Positions 11,842-21,031 of a DNA stretch of 64,000 bases are shown one piece after another. Origin of the DNA: CAVQGZ01 sp942491665 (GTDB lineage Bacteria; Actinomycetota; Actinomycetes; Jiangellales; Jiangellaceae); the NCBI GenBank assembly GCA_942491665.1, contig CALOBR010000003.1:1-64000 (forward strand), read 5' to 3'. Numbering within the stretch: the stretch's first letter is position 1; each line of letters opens with the position of its first letter. The notes beneath the pieces are model-generated. The model searched no databases. It had not been told where the DNA came from and worked only from the letters and a program-made list of their open reading frames with translations. Position numbers and translations under genes: made by a program.

Positions 11842-12519
11842 CGGGGAAGCCAGCTCGTTGAGCGCTGACACGGCGACGATGGCTGCGATGACGACGTAGA
11901 TCCCGGCGATGATCTGGTGGGCGTGCGTATCGGCTGTTCGCCCAAGGAGAGATAGGAGGCGGTCGGAACGATGGCCGATGATCGTCACGGCCAACACGGG
12001 CAGGAGCAGCGGACTCAGGGTGATGAGAAGGACGACGCCGGACGCCAGTAGCGTCGCAGCCGTGTTGGGGGCGGTGGCCCTGACGATCTCGAGAGCGCTG
12101 AGGTAGAGCAGCAGAGTCGACCAGTTCGTCAGCATCGTGGCGACGCCCAGGAGGAGGAACAGCGGTGGCCTTGCCGCCCTGAACCGGGTCTCAAGCCACG
12201 GCGGTCTGCGCGCCGGCCGGGAAGTCGGCGTTCGTATGGAGCGCCATCCCAGACCGAGGAGGACGACGGTTACTGCCGCCTTGATAGCGACCGACAGGCT
12301 TGTCGGTGGCGTTCCGAGGGCCTCGCCGAGGGCGCGAAGCGTGACGATCCCCACGAGGGAGACGACGAGGACGACCGTCAGTACGCCGAGCAGGTAGAAC
12401 CACGCGCGGGCCTTCGGGCGTTGCTCGCTCGACAGGATCAGCAGCACGATCGCGAGCAGGCCTGGGCTCACGGCAGCAGCCATGGCCAAGGGAGCGGCCG
12501 CCGCATACCCGCTGTCCAC
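11839..12519 (-). CDS. GAP-family (Sap-like) six-helix membrane protein
   Basis: The 226-residue protein has six predicted membrane segments, e.g. LAMAAAVSPGLLAIVLLILSS, AWFYLLGVLTVVLVVSLVGIV and IIAGIYVVIAAIVAVSAL, with a long basic loop (RTPTSRPARRPPWLETRFRAA) in the middle. This fits the GAP/Sap family (PF11139), named after mycobacterial proteins that help move glycolipids to the cell surface. It is the last gene of a four-gene operon; its ATG at 12519 lies six bases after the stop of the GNAT gene. Its own stop at 11839 abuts, in the same frame, the truncated VirB4 gene. The length is normal, so it seems complete. Confidence 0.75.
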   Translation of the reverse strand: MDSGYAAAAPLAMAAAVSPGLLAIVLLILSSEQRPKARAWFYLLGVLTVVLVVSLVGIVTLRALGEALGTPPTSLSVAIKAAVTVVLLGLGWRSIRTPTSRPARRPPWLETRFRAARPPLFLLLGVATMLTNWSTLLLYLSALEIVRATAPNTAATLLASGVVLLITLSPLLLPVLAVTIIGHRSDRLLSLLGRTADTHAHQIIAGIYVVIAAIVAVSALNELASP

Positions 12520-12525
12520 GGAGGT

Positions 12526-13593
12526 TCAGCGCCGAGCGTTCTGGGCGTGCCATGTGAGGAGTGCGAACCTCCTGGTCACTCGAGCGCCCAGCGCGCGCGC
12601 CAGGACTTGCGGGCGCCGGTTGTCGTGTCGCACCCAGGATGCCTCCAACGTCTGGTAGCCCTTCGCCAGCAGGACGGCAGTCAGGGCCCGTCCCATCGCC
12701 ACGGCGACGCCGCGGCCCCGCCAGTGCGGCGCAACGCCGATACTGAGAAGACGGGCTCGATCGGGGTCTGCGCCAGGCGGACGCGGTTGCCACACGTCCG
12801 GCAGGCAGACGAGCACACCGATCGTCTCGCCGACCAGGTCCTCGGCGACCAATACGAGGTCCGGGTCCAGGCCCGCTCCGAGCCGGGACACAAGTTGCTG
12901 CATCTGCTCGGGGGTTCGGTCGAGGTGACCCGGGCTGCCTGCGAAGGTGTCCGCCTGGAATCGTCGGATCGTCTCGAGCTCCTGAGGGAGCCGACCTGTG
13001 TCGAGATGGCGGATGCGTATCTGGCTGTCCGGGACCCTGAGGAACCTGGGCACGCGCTTGCGGCTGAACTCGAGCGCCACCATCCGGCTGGTCTCACGGA
13101 ATCCGCAGGTGGAGAGCAGGTCTGCGTACCAGGGCGGGTTGTGCGGGGTGAGGATGACCTGCGGCCGGTCGAAGCCAGCCACGAGGAGACCCGACATCAA
13201 CGCGGACGTGCGAGGGGCCACGACCTCGCTGCACCCCTGGTCCTGCAGCCAGTCCTGGCAGTCCTCGATGGCCAGTTGTCCGGCGTCGTGATCCCTCGGC
13301 GAGCACTCAACGAGCCCGAGCCAGCCCTGCGCCGCGCCGGGCTGCGTGCCCGGCGCCTTCGGGTTGATGATCCCTGCTGCGCGGGCGACCGCACGGCCGG
13401 ATCGCAGCACGACGACCGGGTGCATCTCGACGATGCCCGCCGCGGCATCGTCGAAGCATTGCGTCGCGACCGTGCCGCTTGCCGGTGACCATTGCGGGTC
13501 GCCTTCGTACACCTGGGCAGGGAGGCCGTCGAACCAGGCTCGCTGAGGGGACCGGCCTTCGATAGGCACCTGCTCGACTTCGAGACCCATCAT
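12526..13593 (-). CDS. GNAT-family N-acetyltransferase with an N-terminal GNAT-like half
   Basis: The 355-residue protein is about twice the usual GNAT length. The N-terminal half (PVVVLRSGRAVARAAGIINP, PRTSALMSGLLVAGFDRPQVILTPHNPPWYADLL) resembles the degenerate GNAT-like domain of two-domain acyltransferases. The C-terminal half has the acyl-CoA-binding signature LLSIGVAPHWRGRGVAVAMG around residues 295-315. The reaction is transfer of an acyl group from acyl-CoA to an amine; the acceptor is unknown. Its ATG (13593) overlaps the TGA of the adenylating-enzyme gene upstream, so the two are probably made together. It may acylate a product of that enzyme, but this is inference from context. Confidence 0.7.
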   Translation of the reverse strand: MMGLEVEQVPIEGRSPQRAWFDGLPAQVYEGDPQWSPASGTVATQCFDDAAAGIVEMHPVVVLRSGRAVARAAGIINPKAPGTQPGAAQGWLGLVECSPRDHDAGQLAIEDCQDWLQDQGCSEVVAPRTSALMSGLLVAGFDRPQVILTPHNPPWYADLLSTCGFRETSRMVALEFSRKRVPRFLRVPDSQIRIRHLDTGRLPQELETIRRFQADTFAGSPGHLDRTPEQMQQLVSRLGAGLDPDLVLVAEDLVGETIGVLVCLPDVWQPRPPGADPDRARLLSIGVAPHWRGRGVAVAMGRALTAVLLAKGYQTLEASWVRHDNRRPQVLARALGARVTRRFALLTWHAQNARR

Positions 13594-14915
13594 GGGTGGG
13601 ATCGCCTGATGACGCGCACCAGTTTGTGCGAGCCTGGATCGCGTGTGGGCTCGGCGTCAGGGAAGCGCACGGTGCCGAACTGGCCGCCCGCGCGCCGGGC
13701 CCAGTAGTTGAGGTTCTTCCGGACGCTGGACTCGATCGTCGCCCGATCCGCTCCCGCCGCGAGGTGTAGCCGGACCTCCACGTTGGACGGGTCCCACTGC
13801 ACGACCTGGTACTCCAGGATCAGGTCCGAGGCCTCGTTGACGGCTCGGCGGACGTAGTCAGGCATGAGCAGGACTTCGCCGCCCGCGCTTGCGGGCAGGT
13901 GCAGGATGGAGTCGGCACGACCATGGACTCGCCTGATTCGGCGAAACGCAGAACCGCAGAGGCACTCGTCCTCGCTCAGCTCGATCAGGTCGTTGAGCTC
14001 GTACCGCAGGAATGGCTGCACCCTTCGGTACAGGTCGGTGATCACCGCGCGGCGTGCGCCGCCGATGGTGTCGCCGGCCTCCTCGAGCTCGACGAGTGTG
14101 CAGTCCTCGTTGAGGTGCAGGCTCCCCGCGGGGCATGTGAAGGCCAGCATCCCCTCAGCGCCTTGGTAGATCTCGACGACGGGGGCGCTGAAAGCCTGCT
14201 CGAGATGACGCCGGGCGCTGTCGTCGAGCTCCTCCGCGTAGGACACCACTGCGCCGATGCCGCTGCGAACCTGTGTCGCTCGCTCCGCGAGCATGACGAG
14301 CAGCGACGGAGGGCCAGCGAGGACGTTGAGCTGTTCTGCGTTGATCCGTGCGATCAGGTCGTCCAGAGGCACGAAGTAGTCGACGTACACCAGATGCACG
14401 CCCAGGGCAGTCACCTCGGTGAATGCCGGGTTGTTGGTGCGCAGCGCGAACAGCACCCGGGGATGCCGAATCTCGCGGGGAATGCCCGACCGCGCCCACA
14501 GCAGGGCGGAGTAGCGCAGACGCTCCTTCGGGGAGAGCACGGTGAGCACCTTGTTACCCGACGTGCCGCTCGACAGGCCCACGGCGAAGCGACCGGCGTA
14601 CAGGTCGTTGCGCCCCGATCTCTCCTGCTGCATCCGGAAGGCCACAAGGTCGTCGCCTCGCAGATGCGCGGTGTTGATCTCGTCGAAGTGCGACATCATC
14701 TCGGCCTTGGTCATCCGCGGGACGGCGGCAAGATCGGCAGTGGCTCTCCGACGGGGCACGGTGAGCCGTTGCGCGTAGTAGGGCGAGTCGCGTGCCACGA
14801 AGCGGACGAGCGAGTCCAGTCGACGGCGCTGGTGCCGGCGCAGGTGCTCGGCGTCCCAGTGGTCGAAACGCCATTGCAGGTATCGCCCGACAGACTCCCT
14901 GACCAGCGATGTCAC
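13590..14915 (-). CDS. PaaK/F390-synthetase-like adenylate-forming enzyme
   Basis: The 441-residue protein carries the ATP-binding signature SSGTSGNK at residues 115-122. Later come YQGAEGMLAF, LRYELNDLIEL and VHGRADSILHLP, matching core motifs of the phenylacetate-CoA ligase-like branch (PaaK, CapK, F390 synthetase). These enzymes activate a carboxylate as an acyl-adenylate and pass it to CoA or another acceptor. No membrane segment is seen, so it is cytoplasmic. Start GTG 14915 was chosen because it overlaps the TGA of the transporter gene (GTGA), and longer readings only run into that gene. It is the second of four coupled genes. The substrate is unknown. Confidence 0.75.
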   Translation of the reverse strand: MTSLVRESVGRYLQWRFDHWDAEHLRRHQRRRLDSLVRFVARDSPYYAQRLTVPRRRATADLAAVPRMTKAEMMSHFDEINTAHLRGDDLVAFRMQQERSGRNDLYAGRFAVGLSSGTSGNKVLTVLSPKERLRYSALLWARSGIPREIRHPRVLFALRTNNPAFTEVTALGVHLVYVDYFVPLDDLIARINAEQLNVLAGPPSLLVMLAERATQVRSGIGAVVSYAEELDDSARRHLEQAFSAPVVEIYQGAEGMLAFTCPAGSLHLNEDCTLVELEEAGDTIGGARRAVITDLYRRVQPFLRYELNDLIELSEDECLCGSAFRRIRRVHGRADSILHLPASAGGEVLLMPDYVRRAVNEASDLILEYQVVQWDPSNVEVRLHLAAGADRATIESSVRKNLNYWARRAGGQFGTVRFPDAEPTRDPGSHKLVRVIRRSHP

Positions 14916-16276
14916 GACGTGGCCCCGACCTCGACTGCAGATGCCAGAGCGGCGCGTGTGGCCGCGTAGCGCTGGAGGAGCAGTGCCGAGCCTAGGAGGA
15001 AGACCGCGGGGAGCACAGCGAAGGCCACGCGAACGCCAAGGACAGCGGTGGACGTCTGGGTGTCGACCTGACCGACGTACCCGAAGAGGCTGAGGCAGGC
15101 ACCGAGGACGAACGCGGCGATCCCGACCCCAATCTGGTGAGCCGACATCCACAGTCCGAAGAAGACCGACTCGTGTCGTTCACCTCGCTCGTGCTGGTAC
15201 CAGTCGACGAGGTCCGGGACGAGCGAGGGAGGGATCACCAGGTAGGCGGACATGGCGGCACCGAGCATCGCGGCGCCTGCGACGAACACGACCGTGGAAC
15301 CAGCCGTGGCGATGAACCCGATGAGCACCAGCAGCACTGCCGCGAGGCCGCTGGAGACCAACATGAGGTGCCGCTTGTCGATCGAGTGGGTCCGACGCTC
15401 CCACACAGGAACCATCGCCGCGCCCATCACCGTGTAGGCCGCCAACGCGAACGTGGCCGTCGCACCTGATCCCACCACCGTGTCCGCGAAGTAGGGCAGG
15501 GCAGCGGTCAGCACCCCTGTCGCCACCGCGCTGAGGACCTTGTAGCCCATGAGCGTGGACACGCTGCGCTCGGTCAGCAGAAGCAGGTACCGACGCAGCG
15601 GCACGGGCGTGATCTCGACGGTGTCCCGGCCCGAGTACGGCGCCACCGCGCGCGCGGCCAGCAGGGTGGTCCCGATGATCACGCCGCCGAGGCACACCGC
15701 CATCAAGCGAAGGGAGACCTCGACGCTCGTTTGGGAGCTGACAACGATCGCCAGCCCACCGCCGAGGACCGCTCCGACGGCTGACAGCACGGCCTTGTAG
15801 GCGACCAGATGCGTGCGCTCGTCGTAGTCGGAGGTCATGACGGGTACCAGCGCCTGGTAGGGGACTCCCACGAGCGAATAGGTGGTGGCGAACAGCAGGA
15901 GCAGGACCGCGGCCAGCAGAGCCGCCGGCCGTGTCGCCATACCCGGAGGGATCCACCACAACAGCATGAAACTGAGGCCAAAGGGAACCGCCCCGAACAA
16001 GAGATAGACGCGCTTGCGGCCCCGTGTCGCTCGCGTGCGGTCGGCGAGCACGCCGATCAGTGGATCATTGACGCCATCCCAGAGCTTCCCGATGAGCACC
16101 ACGGTGCCGGCCAACGCAGGAGGGATGCCAACAAGGTCGGTCAGGTAGAACAGGAAGAAGAAGCCAAGGGCGAAGTAGGCGATCGAGATCCCCAAGTCGC
16201 CTGTTGCGTACCCCAGAACCGACCGGCCAGGGATCGGCGTGCCGGCCCGCACCGACCGATGAACCGCCGAGCCCAT
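14912..16276 (-). CDS. GPH/MelB-type MFS symporter
   Basis: The 454-residue protein has about twelve hydrophobic segments. The N-terminal signature LGYATGDLGISIAYFALGFFFLFYL and the WDGVNDPLIGVLADRTRATRGRKR loop are typical of the glycoside-pentoside-hexuronide:cation symporter family (MelB). The Asp residues of the NDPLIG motif normally bind the coupling cation. A second-half loop, VPDLVDWYQHERGERHES, also fits. ATG 16276 was chosen because the family starts just before GYATGD; upstream sequence is not family-like. It is the first gene of a four-gene - strand operon. In an operon with acyl-modifying enzymes it may move a non-sugar product or precursor. Confidence 0.8.
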   Translation of the reverse strand: MGSAVHRSVRAGTPIPGRSVLGYATGDLGISIAYFALGFFFLFYLTDLVGIPPALAGTVVLIGKLWDGVNDPLIGVLADRTRATRGRKRVYLLFGAVPFGLSFMLLWWIPPGMATRPAALLAAVLLLLFATTYSLVGVPYQALVPVMTSDYDERTHLVAYKAVLSAVGAVLGGGLAIVVSSQTSVEVSLRLMAVCLGGVIIGTTLLAARAVAPYSGRDTVEITPVPLRRYLLLLTERSVSTLMGYKVLSAVATGVLTAALPYFADTVVGSGATATFALAAYTVMGAAMVPVWERRTHSIDKRHLMLVSSGLAAVLLVLIGFIATAGSTVVFVAGAAMLGAAMSAYLVIPPSLVPDLVDWYQHERGERHESVFFGLWMSAHQIGVGIAAFVLGACLSLFGYVGQVDTQTSTAVLGVRVAFAVLPAVFLLGSALLLQRYAATRAALASAVEVGATS

Positions 16277-16658
16277 ACCCCTGCCCTCGCAAACACCAGG
16301 ACGCGCACATCCCTCGACTGCAGGAGCGTGCTCCCGGCTACTCCAATGCCTAGGAGGCTGCGCAATTCCGAGGAAGGGCCACAAGTCCCACCAAATCGCC
16401 TTCGAACCGCCCCGGAACCGGCAGCTGGCGCGCACCATTGCCCCGAGCCGCGCCTGGTACCTGGCCGTGGCGGAAGCGCCCAAGGTCCGCCTCGACTGTT
16501 CAGTAGCCGGCTCGACAACGCAAGACACGGCCCCGACTTGGCCACGGCCTCCCGACCGAGCTGACGTCCACTCGGCAAAGAGCGTCCTACCGCCGCCTGT
16601 GGACGCACCACGAGTCAAGGGGGACTCCTTGGCCGCCGGTGTGGTCAACGGGTGTCGC
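16277..16658. other. Upstream region of the four-gene operon, no gene seen
   Basis: These 382 bases separate the transporter start from the 3' end of the truncated hydrolase. No coding frame here resembles a known protein. The promoter of the four-gene operon must lie here or close by, but I could not identify a convincing -10/-35 pair or operator. Confidence 0.5.
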
Positions 16659-17102
16659 TTACGCGCTGGTCCCGGGCTCCTGGGCAGTGATCGCGTCGAG
16701 CAGCAACGGGGCGTGGGTCATGTAGATCCAGTGGCCGCCGTCGTCGATGGTGTGGCGGGAGGCGTTGGGCAGCAGCTCGGTGAGGACGTCGGCGACGACC
16801 AGGCTGGAGACCTGGTCGTGGGAGCCGTGGGCCAGCGCCACGTGCTGGGGCACGTCGGCGGGGTCGAGCCGGGGTCGCCGGAATGCTGAGTTGAGGTCGT
16901 CCAGCAGGGCGTCCGGCCCCCGCCCGAAGACCCGTGGCGAGTCCTCCTCCAGGACCTGGCGCCACTCGGGGGTGCGGAGCAGCTCCTGGTCGGGCTGGCT
17001 GGAGTACGGGTTGCCCCGGCTGGGGGTAGCCAGGGAGGTGACGTCGTGGGTGGCGACCCAGCGCCCAACTACCGCCTTCTGTGTTGCGACCGGATCAGAC
17101 AC
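16659..17102 (-). pseudogene. C-terminal fragment of an alpha/beta hydrolase
   Basis: The 147-residue reading has only the second half of an alpha/beta hydrolase. It contains the acid-residue strand (VALAHGSHDQVSSLV) and the catalytic-His segment (HTIDDGGHWIYMTHAPLLLDAI), but no nucleophile elbow or oxyanion-hole motif. Full proteins of this type have 260-300 residues. The nominal start (GTG 17102) is probably not native, since nothing hydrolase-like lies just upstream. It is best read as a remnant left by a rearrangement in the cargo region. Confidence 0.65.
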
Positions 17103-17178
17103 AGGTCACGCTCAGCCATCCCAACCCCCAACACCACGCCGAAACGAGGGCTCAGATCCTGGTCGAAATGCCCGGAAG

Positions 17179-17209
17179 ATCACAGGCATAACATGCATAT
17201 CCGGTCGTT
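17179..17209. repeat. Imperfect 31-base direct repeat, left copy
   Basis: This copy matches 26 of 31 positions with a second copy at 20780-20810. Both share the core AACATGCAT. The two copies lie on either side of the divergent secreted-protein pair (17325-20602). Origin unknown; chance is not excluded. Confidence 0.5.
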
Positions 17210-17324
17210 TGTTGGGCCGGGTCGCGGTGGGCTACCAAGGCATCTGCTCTGGCCTGCTCTGCTGACGAGCCGGCCAGCCGGGCGCGGCGATCGAGGTCGG
17301 TGACGGTTCCCCGGGTTGGCGGGG

Positions 17325-18983
17325 TTAGCCGGGTCTGCGGAAGCGGTGCACGGTGTTGACGCCGTCGTCGGACACGAAGATGGAGTTGTCCGGCCCGACC
17401 GCGACGCCTGACATTGATCCGAAGGGGAAGAACCCTTCGGGGACACGGGCGGTGAAGTCGAGTCCGACGATGGCGGCGGACTGCTCGCCGGTGTCGAGGT
17501 TGATGGCCGTGACCTGTTGGCGCCCGGTCTCCACCGCGAGGAGCCGGTCGCCGTCGACCGCCAACCCTTCCAGTCCCTGCAGGCCGGACGCGATCGGGGC
17601 TGGTCCGGCGTCGGTGATGGCCCACACGATGCCGGTCGCCCAATCCCCGACGTACAAGGTGTCGCCGTCGGAGGCGAGCCCGAGCGGGACGAACAGCGGG
17701 ATCTGCCCGCCATCGAGGAAGACCTCGGAGGGGTCCTCGGCGTTGACGACGCTCGCCGGGCCCGGCGGGACGCCGAGTTGTGCGGCCACCAGCGTGCCTG
17801 CGTGGCGGATCGCGTTCGTCGGTGTGGCGAGAGCGCGCGTGTCGAACAGGATCGAGCCGGCGGCCGGGTCGAGCACCTGCACGGCGCCGGTGAACCCGCT
17901 CGACAGGATCAGGTCCTCGCCGTCGGCGGCCACGGTGGATGCACCAGCGAAACCAGCGCCGGGTGGGTCGAAGCGGTCGTAGAACGAGGTCGCGAACTTG
18001 CGGGGGTTGTTCTCGATGCCGCGCAGTGCGAACAACTCCGCGACCCACACCGTGCCATCAGCTGAGACGGCCACGCCCCCGGGCGACCCGAGGCCGGGCT
18101 GGCCGAGCACCTTCACCCGGCCGGAGTCGTATCGGACGATCTGGTTGTCCGAGCCCGCCGCGGCATACAGCCGGTCATCGGCACCGAAGGCGATGTTGTC
18201 GATCGTGCCCTCGATGTCGATCAGCACCTCACGGACACCGGCGGCGGGATCGAGCTTGACGACCTGCCCCTCGGCCAGATCGTTGACATGCACCTCGCCC
18301 CGGGAGTTGAACTTGACCGCGGTCGGGAACCGGAAGCCACCAGCCACCACCTCGCTGGTGACCGGGTCGGCGTTCACGTCGATCTTGAGGATCTCACCGG
18401 TGAACTGCGCCGGGGCGTAGAGGAAACCGTCCGGCCCGACGTCGAAACCGTTGACGTTCAACGAGCCATCCAGCAGAACAGGCGGGCTCGCGAAGTCGCG
18501 GTCGAGCTCGTACAGACCGGACCCGAAGAACAACCGGCCCACGAACAGCCGGCCGTCCTCGGACATGGTGATCGGATTGACCCCCTGGCCCACGAACTGC
18601 TTGTCGAACGTGCCATCCGGTTTCAACATGCCCACGAAGCCGGTCAGGATCTCGGTCCAGTAGATCGTGCCATCGTCGGCGATGAACAGATCGTCAGGAC
18701 CACCGACACCACGCTCCGGGCCGATACGGTCCAGGACCTTGCCGTTCTGCGTGTCGTGCACAGTGATTTCATCGCCACCGACGCTGGCGATGTAGACGTT
18801 GCCGTCCACCGGCGACACATAGATCCCGTTGAGGCTGTTCGTGTCCGCAGCCCGACCCACCGACGTCGCCTGCCTCACGTCGAACGGCTCCGGCCGCCCC
18901 CTCGCCTCCGCCATCGCCGGAACCGCCAGCAGCATCACCGATGCCACAAGGATCGCTGGGACTCGACCTGCCGGGACTCGCAT
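17325..18983 (-). CDS. Secreted beta-propeller protein (NHL/SMP-30-like)
   Basis: The 552-residue protein starts with a Sec signal peptide (MRVPAGRVPAILVASVMLLAVPAMAEA). The rest is a string of 40-50 residue repeats of the form GxxVxPDGxLYAAxx, e.g. GGPDDLFIADDGTIYWTE, NVNGFDVGPDGFLYAP, GSPGGVAVSADGTVWVAE and SGVAVGPDNSIFVSDDG. This is typical of six- to eight-bladed propellers related to NHL repeats, SMP-30/gluconolactonase and YncE. Such proteins bind ligands or hydrolyse lactones; I see no firm catalytic metal site. It is divergent from the secreted hydrolase at 19256 with 272 bases between starts, suggesting shared control. Confidence 0.75.
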   Translation of the reverse strand: MRVPAGRVPAILVASVMLLAVPAMAEARGRPEPFDVRQATSVGRAADTNSLNGIYVSPVDGNVYIASVGGDEITVHDTQNGKVLDRIGPERGVGGPDDLFIADDGTIYWTEILTGFVGMLKPDGTFDKQFVGQGVNPITMSEDGRLFVGRLFFGSGLYELDRDFASPPVLLDGSLNVNGFDVGPDGFLYAPAQFTGEILKIDVNADPVTSEVVAGGFRFPTAVKFNSRGEVHVNDLAEGQVVKLDPAAGVREVLIDIEGTIDNIAFGADDRLYAAAGSDNQIVRYDSGRVKVLGQPGLGSPGGVAVSADGTVWVAELFALRGIENNPRKFATSFYDRFDPPGAGFAGASTVAADGEDLILSSGFTGAVQVLDPAAGSILFDTRALATPTNAIRHAGTLVAAQLGVPPGPASVVNAEDPSEVFLDGGQIPLFVPLGLASDGDTLYVGDWATGIVWAITDAGPAPIASGLQGLEGLAVDGDRLLAVETGRQQVTAINLDTGEQSAAIVGLDFTARVPEGFFPFGSMSGVAVGPDNSIFVSDDGVNTVHRFRRPG

Positions 18984-19255
18984 CGGAATCCCCCCCTCAC
19001 TGTGTCTCTCTTCGACCCTAGGCCTGGTGTCAAGGAATCGGAGCTGAACTGGCGGGAATCCTCGGCCCGGCAGACCGCTGGCAGGCCTTCGGCGACGGCT
19101 CAGCTCACGGGTGAAGGTGAAGCGCGGGGGGGTGAGCGCCAGCGCCCGGAGCGTTCGCGTCTCAGGCGACAGGTTCGACTCTGGGTGGTGAGGCCATTGA
19201 TCGCCTCAAGCGAAGGTGGCACAGTCACCGTCGACCATCGGATGGAAGGTGACAG
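18984..19255. promoter_or_regulatory. Divergent intergenic region between two secreted-protein genes
   Basis: Both promoters for the propeller gene (leftward) and the hydrolase gene (rightward) must lie in these 272 bases. I could not assign -10/-35 boxes or a clear operator palindrome by eye. Confidence 0.4.
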
Positions 19256-20602
19256 ATGCGGCGACCAGCCACGATCCTCGCGATCATCGCAGCCCTGGCG
19301 GTGGGACTCGCGCCGCTGCCGGCTGTGGCGAAGAAGGGTCCGGACTACCAGATCGACCAGCAGGCTCTCGCGGCGACGGTCGCCGGCGTTGAGGCCGCGA
19401 CCGGCCAGGAGGCGCTGTCGGGCGAGATTGCCGGCGCGGCCTGGATCGCCCAGGTGCCGGACAACTGGAACGGCGACCTGGTGGTCTACGCGCACGGCTT
19501 CCGTGGTGAGACGCCCCGCCTGACGGTCGACCCACCGCCCGCTTTCGAGTTCCTCGTCTCACAGGGCTACGCATGGGCGGCCTCGAGCTACCGCCGCAAC
19601 GGCTATGACCCCGGTATCGGGGTGCTCGACACGAAGAACCTGACCCGGCACATGCAGTCCATGCTCGGCAGGGACCTGGACAAGACCTATCTCACCGGCG
19701 CGTCCATGGGTGGACACGTGACCGCGGCCGCGATCGAGCAGTACCCGCAGTTCTACGACGGGGCGATGCCGATCTGCGGTGTCCTCGGCGACGTCGAGCT
19801 GTTCGACTACTTCGCCGACTACAGCCTGGCCGCAGCCGCCTACGCGGGCCTGGACGCGGACAGCTTCGCCTACCCGGATGAGCAGTGGACCAGCACCACC
19901 GTGCCCGACATCCAGGCCGGGCTGTCGAACCTTCCAGGCGAGAATTGGGCGTTCGCGCTCAACGGTCAGGGGCAGCAGTTCAAGGAGTTCGTCGAGGTCG
20001 GCTCCGGTGGGGACCGGGTGACCTACGACTTCGCCTGGCAATTCTGGCACAGCCCTCTCAACCAGTCCGGCAACTTCTTGTTCAACCTGTCCGAGGGGGA
20101 CGGGACCATCGCGAACCGGTCCGGCACCGTCCAGCAGACCAGCGACACGGTCTACGCCGAGGAGTACGGTCCCGCGTTCGCCTCGCTCGACGGCCTCATC
20201 AAGCGGGTCGATGCGGCCAACCGTGTGCGCAAGGCGCAGGGTCCGAAGCCGGCGCCGCTGATCAACGGCACCCCGTCGGTGCCCGTGCTGAGCATCCACA
20301 CCACCGGAGACCTGTTCGTGCCGATCGAGATGGAGCAGATCTACGCGAAGGAGGTCGCTGCCAACGGTCGCAGCGACCTGCTCGTCCAACGCGCCATCCG
20401 CGACGTCGGGCACTGCAGCTTCACGGGCGAGGAACTCGTCAGCGCCTACACCGACCTGTTCACCTGGGTCGAGGCAGGGGTCAAGCCAGCCGGTGAGGAC
20501 CTCGTCAACGACATCTCCTCACCCAGCCTCGGCTGCCAGTTCACCATGGGTGCGGGCGGTAGCGGGTTCCGCGGAGCCCTGGAGCCCTGCCCAGGCCGAT
20601 AG
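19256..20602 (+). CDS. Secreted alpha/beta hydrolase
   Basis: The 448-residue protein has an N-terminal Sec signal peptide (MRRPATILAIIAALAVGLAPLPAVA). The hydrolase core shows the oxyanion region VVYAHGFRG, the nucleophile elbow GASMGG (Ser150), a likely catalytic Asp352 (HTTGDLFVP) and His386 (DVGHCSFT). This completes a Ser-Asp-His triad. A large insert between about residues 190 and 290 would form a lid. The family includes secreted esterases and prolyl-oligopeptidase-like enzymes; the substrate is unknown. An upstream GAAGGTG may serve as ribosome site. A hairpin at 20627-20662 lies just after the stop. It is divergent from the propeller protein, and the two may act on the same extracellular material. 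Confidence 0.8.
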   Translation: MRRPATILAIIAALAVGLAPLPAVAKKGPDYQIDQQALAATVAGVEAATGQEALSGEIAGAAWIAQVPDNWNGDLVVYAHGFRGETPRLTVDPPPAFEFLVSQGYAWAASSYRRNGYDPGIGVLDTKNLTRHMQSMLGRDLDKTYLTGASMGGHVTAAAIEQYPQFYDGAMPICGVLGDVELFDYFADYSLAAAAYAGLDADSFAYPDEQWTSTTVPDIQAGLSNLPGENWAFALNGQGQQFKEFVEVGSGGDRVTYDFAWQFWHSPLNQSGNFLFNLSEGDGTIANRSGTVQQTSDTVYAEEYGPAFASLDGLIKRVDAANRVRKAQGPKPAPLINGTPSVPVLSIHTTGDLFVPIEMEQIYAKEVAANGRSDLLVQRAIRDVGHCSFTGEELVSAYTDLFTWVEAGVKPAGEDLVNDISSPSLGCQFTMGAGGSGFRGALEPCPGR

Positions 20603-20626
20603 ACCATCCAGAAGCGCAACGTCCCA

Positions 20627-20662
20627 GGGTCAGGGAGGAGCGATGATCCCCCTCCCTGACCC
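20627..20662 (+). terminator. Rho-independent-like hairpin after the secreted hydrolase
   Basis: GGGTCAGGGAGG (20627-20638) is a perfect 12-base inverted match to CCTCCCTGACCC (20651-20662), with a 12-base loop. It starts 24 bases after the stop at 20602. No T-run follows, which is common for actinobacterial terminators. Confidence 0.7.
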
Positions 20663-21031
20663 CTGTTGCCTTCGTCGACCTTCGCCTCGCCAAGAGCCGA
20701 TCGGAATCCTCACGACTCGCTGATGACCGGACGACCGTAGTCGCCGTCACCGCGGCATAGTCGGGCGATCGTAGTCGCCATCGCAGGCACAACATGCATG
20801 TCGGGGCGTTGGCGTAACTCGAGCGACCTTGCCCTGCTACCAGATCACCACCGAACTCGGGTATCGCAGCAGGCGCCGGCCACGGCGAGTTCCAAGGCGC
20901 GCACCGCGGGAGGTCGCGGTCGCCCTCGACGTGACCAGGGAGCCTAAGGTACTCAACAGGCGTTGAATAGACTGGCGGCCGCGCTCTGCGTGCCTGACAT
21001 CACCGAAGCGAGGCAAGCAGTCCCAACAGGA
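20663..21031. other. Intergenic stretch with short repeats, no gene seen
   Basis: The stretch holds the right copy of the 31-base repeat (20780-20810) and a nearby double occurrence of CGTAGTCGCC (around 20737 and 20771). I found no coding frame with recognisable composition. Confidence 0.5.
20780..20810. repeat. Imperfect 31-base direct repeat, right copy
   Basis: The partner is at 17179-17209 in the same orientation, with five mismatches. See the finding on short repeats around cargo gene pairs. Confidence 0.5.
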
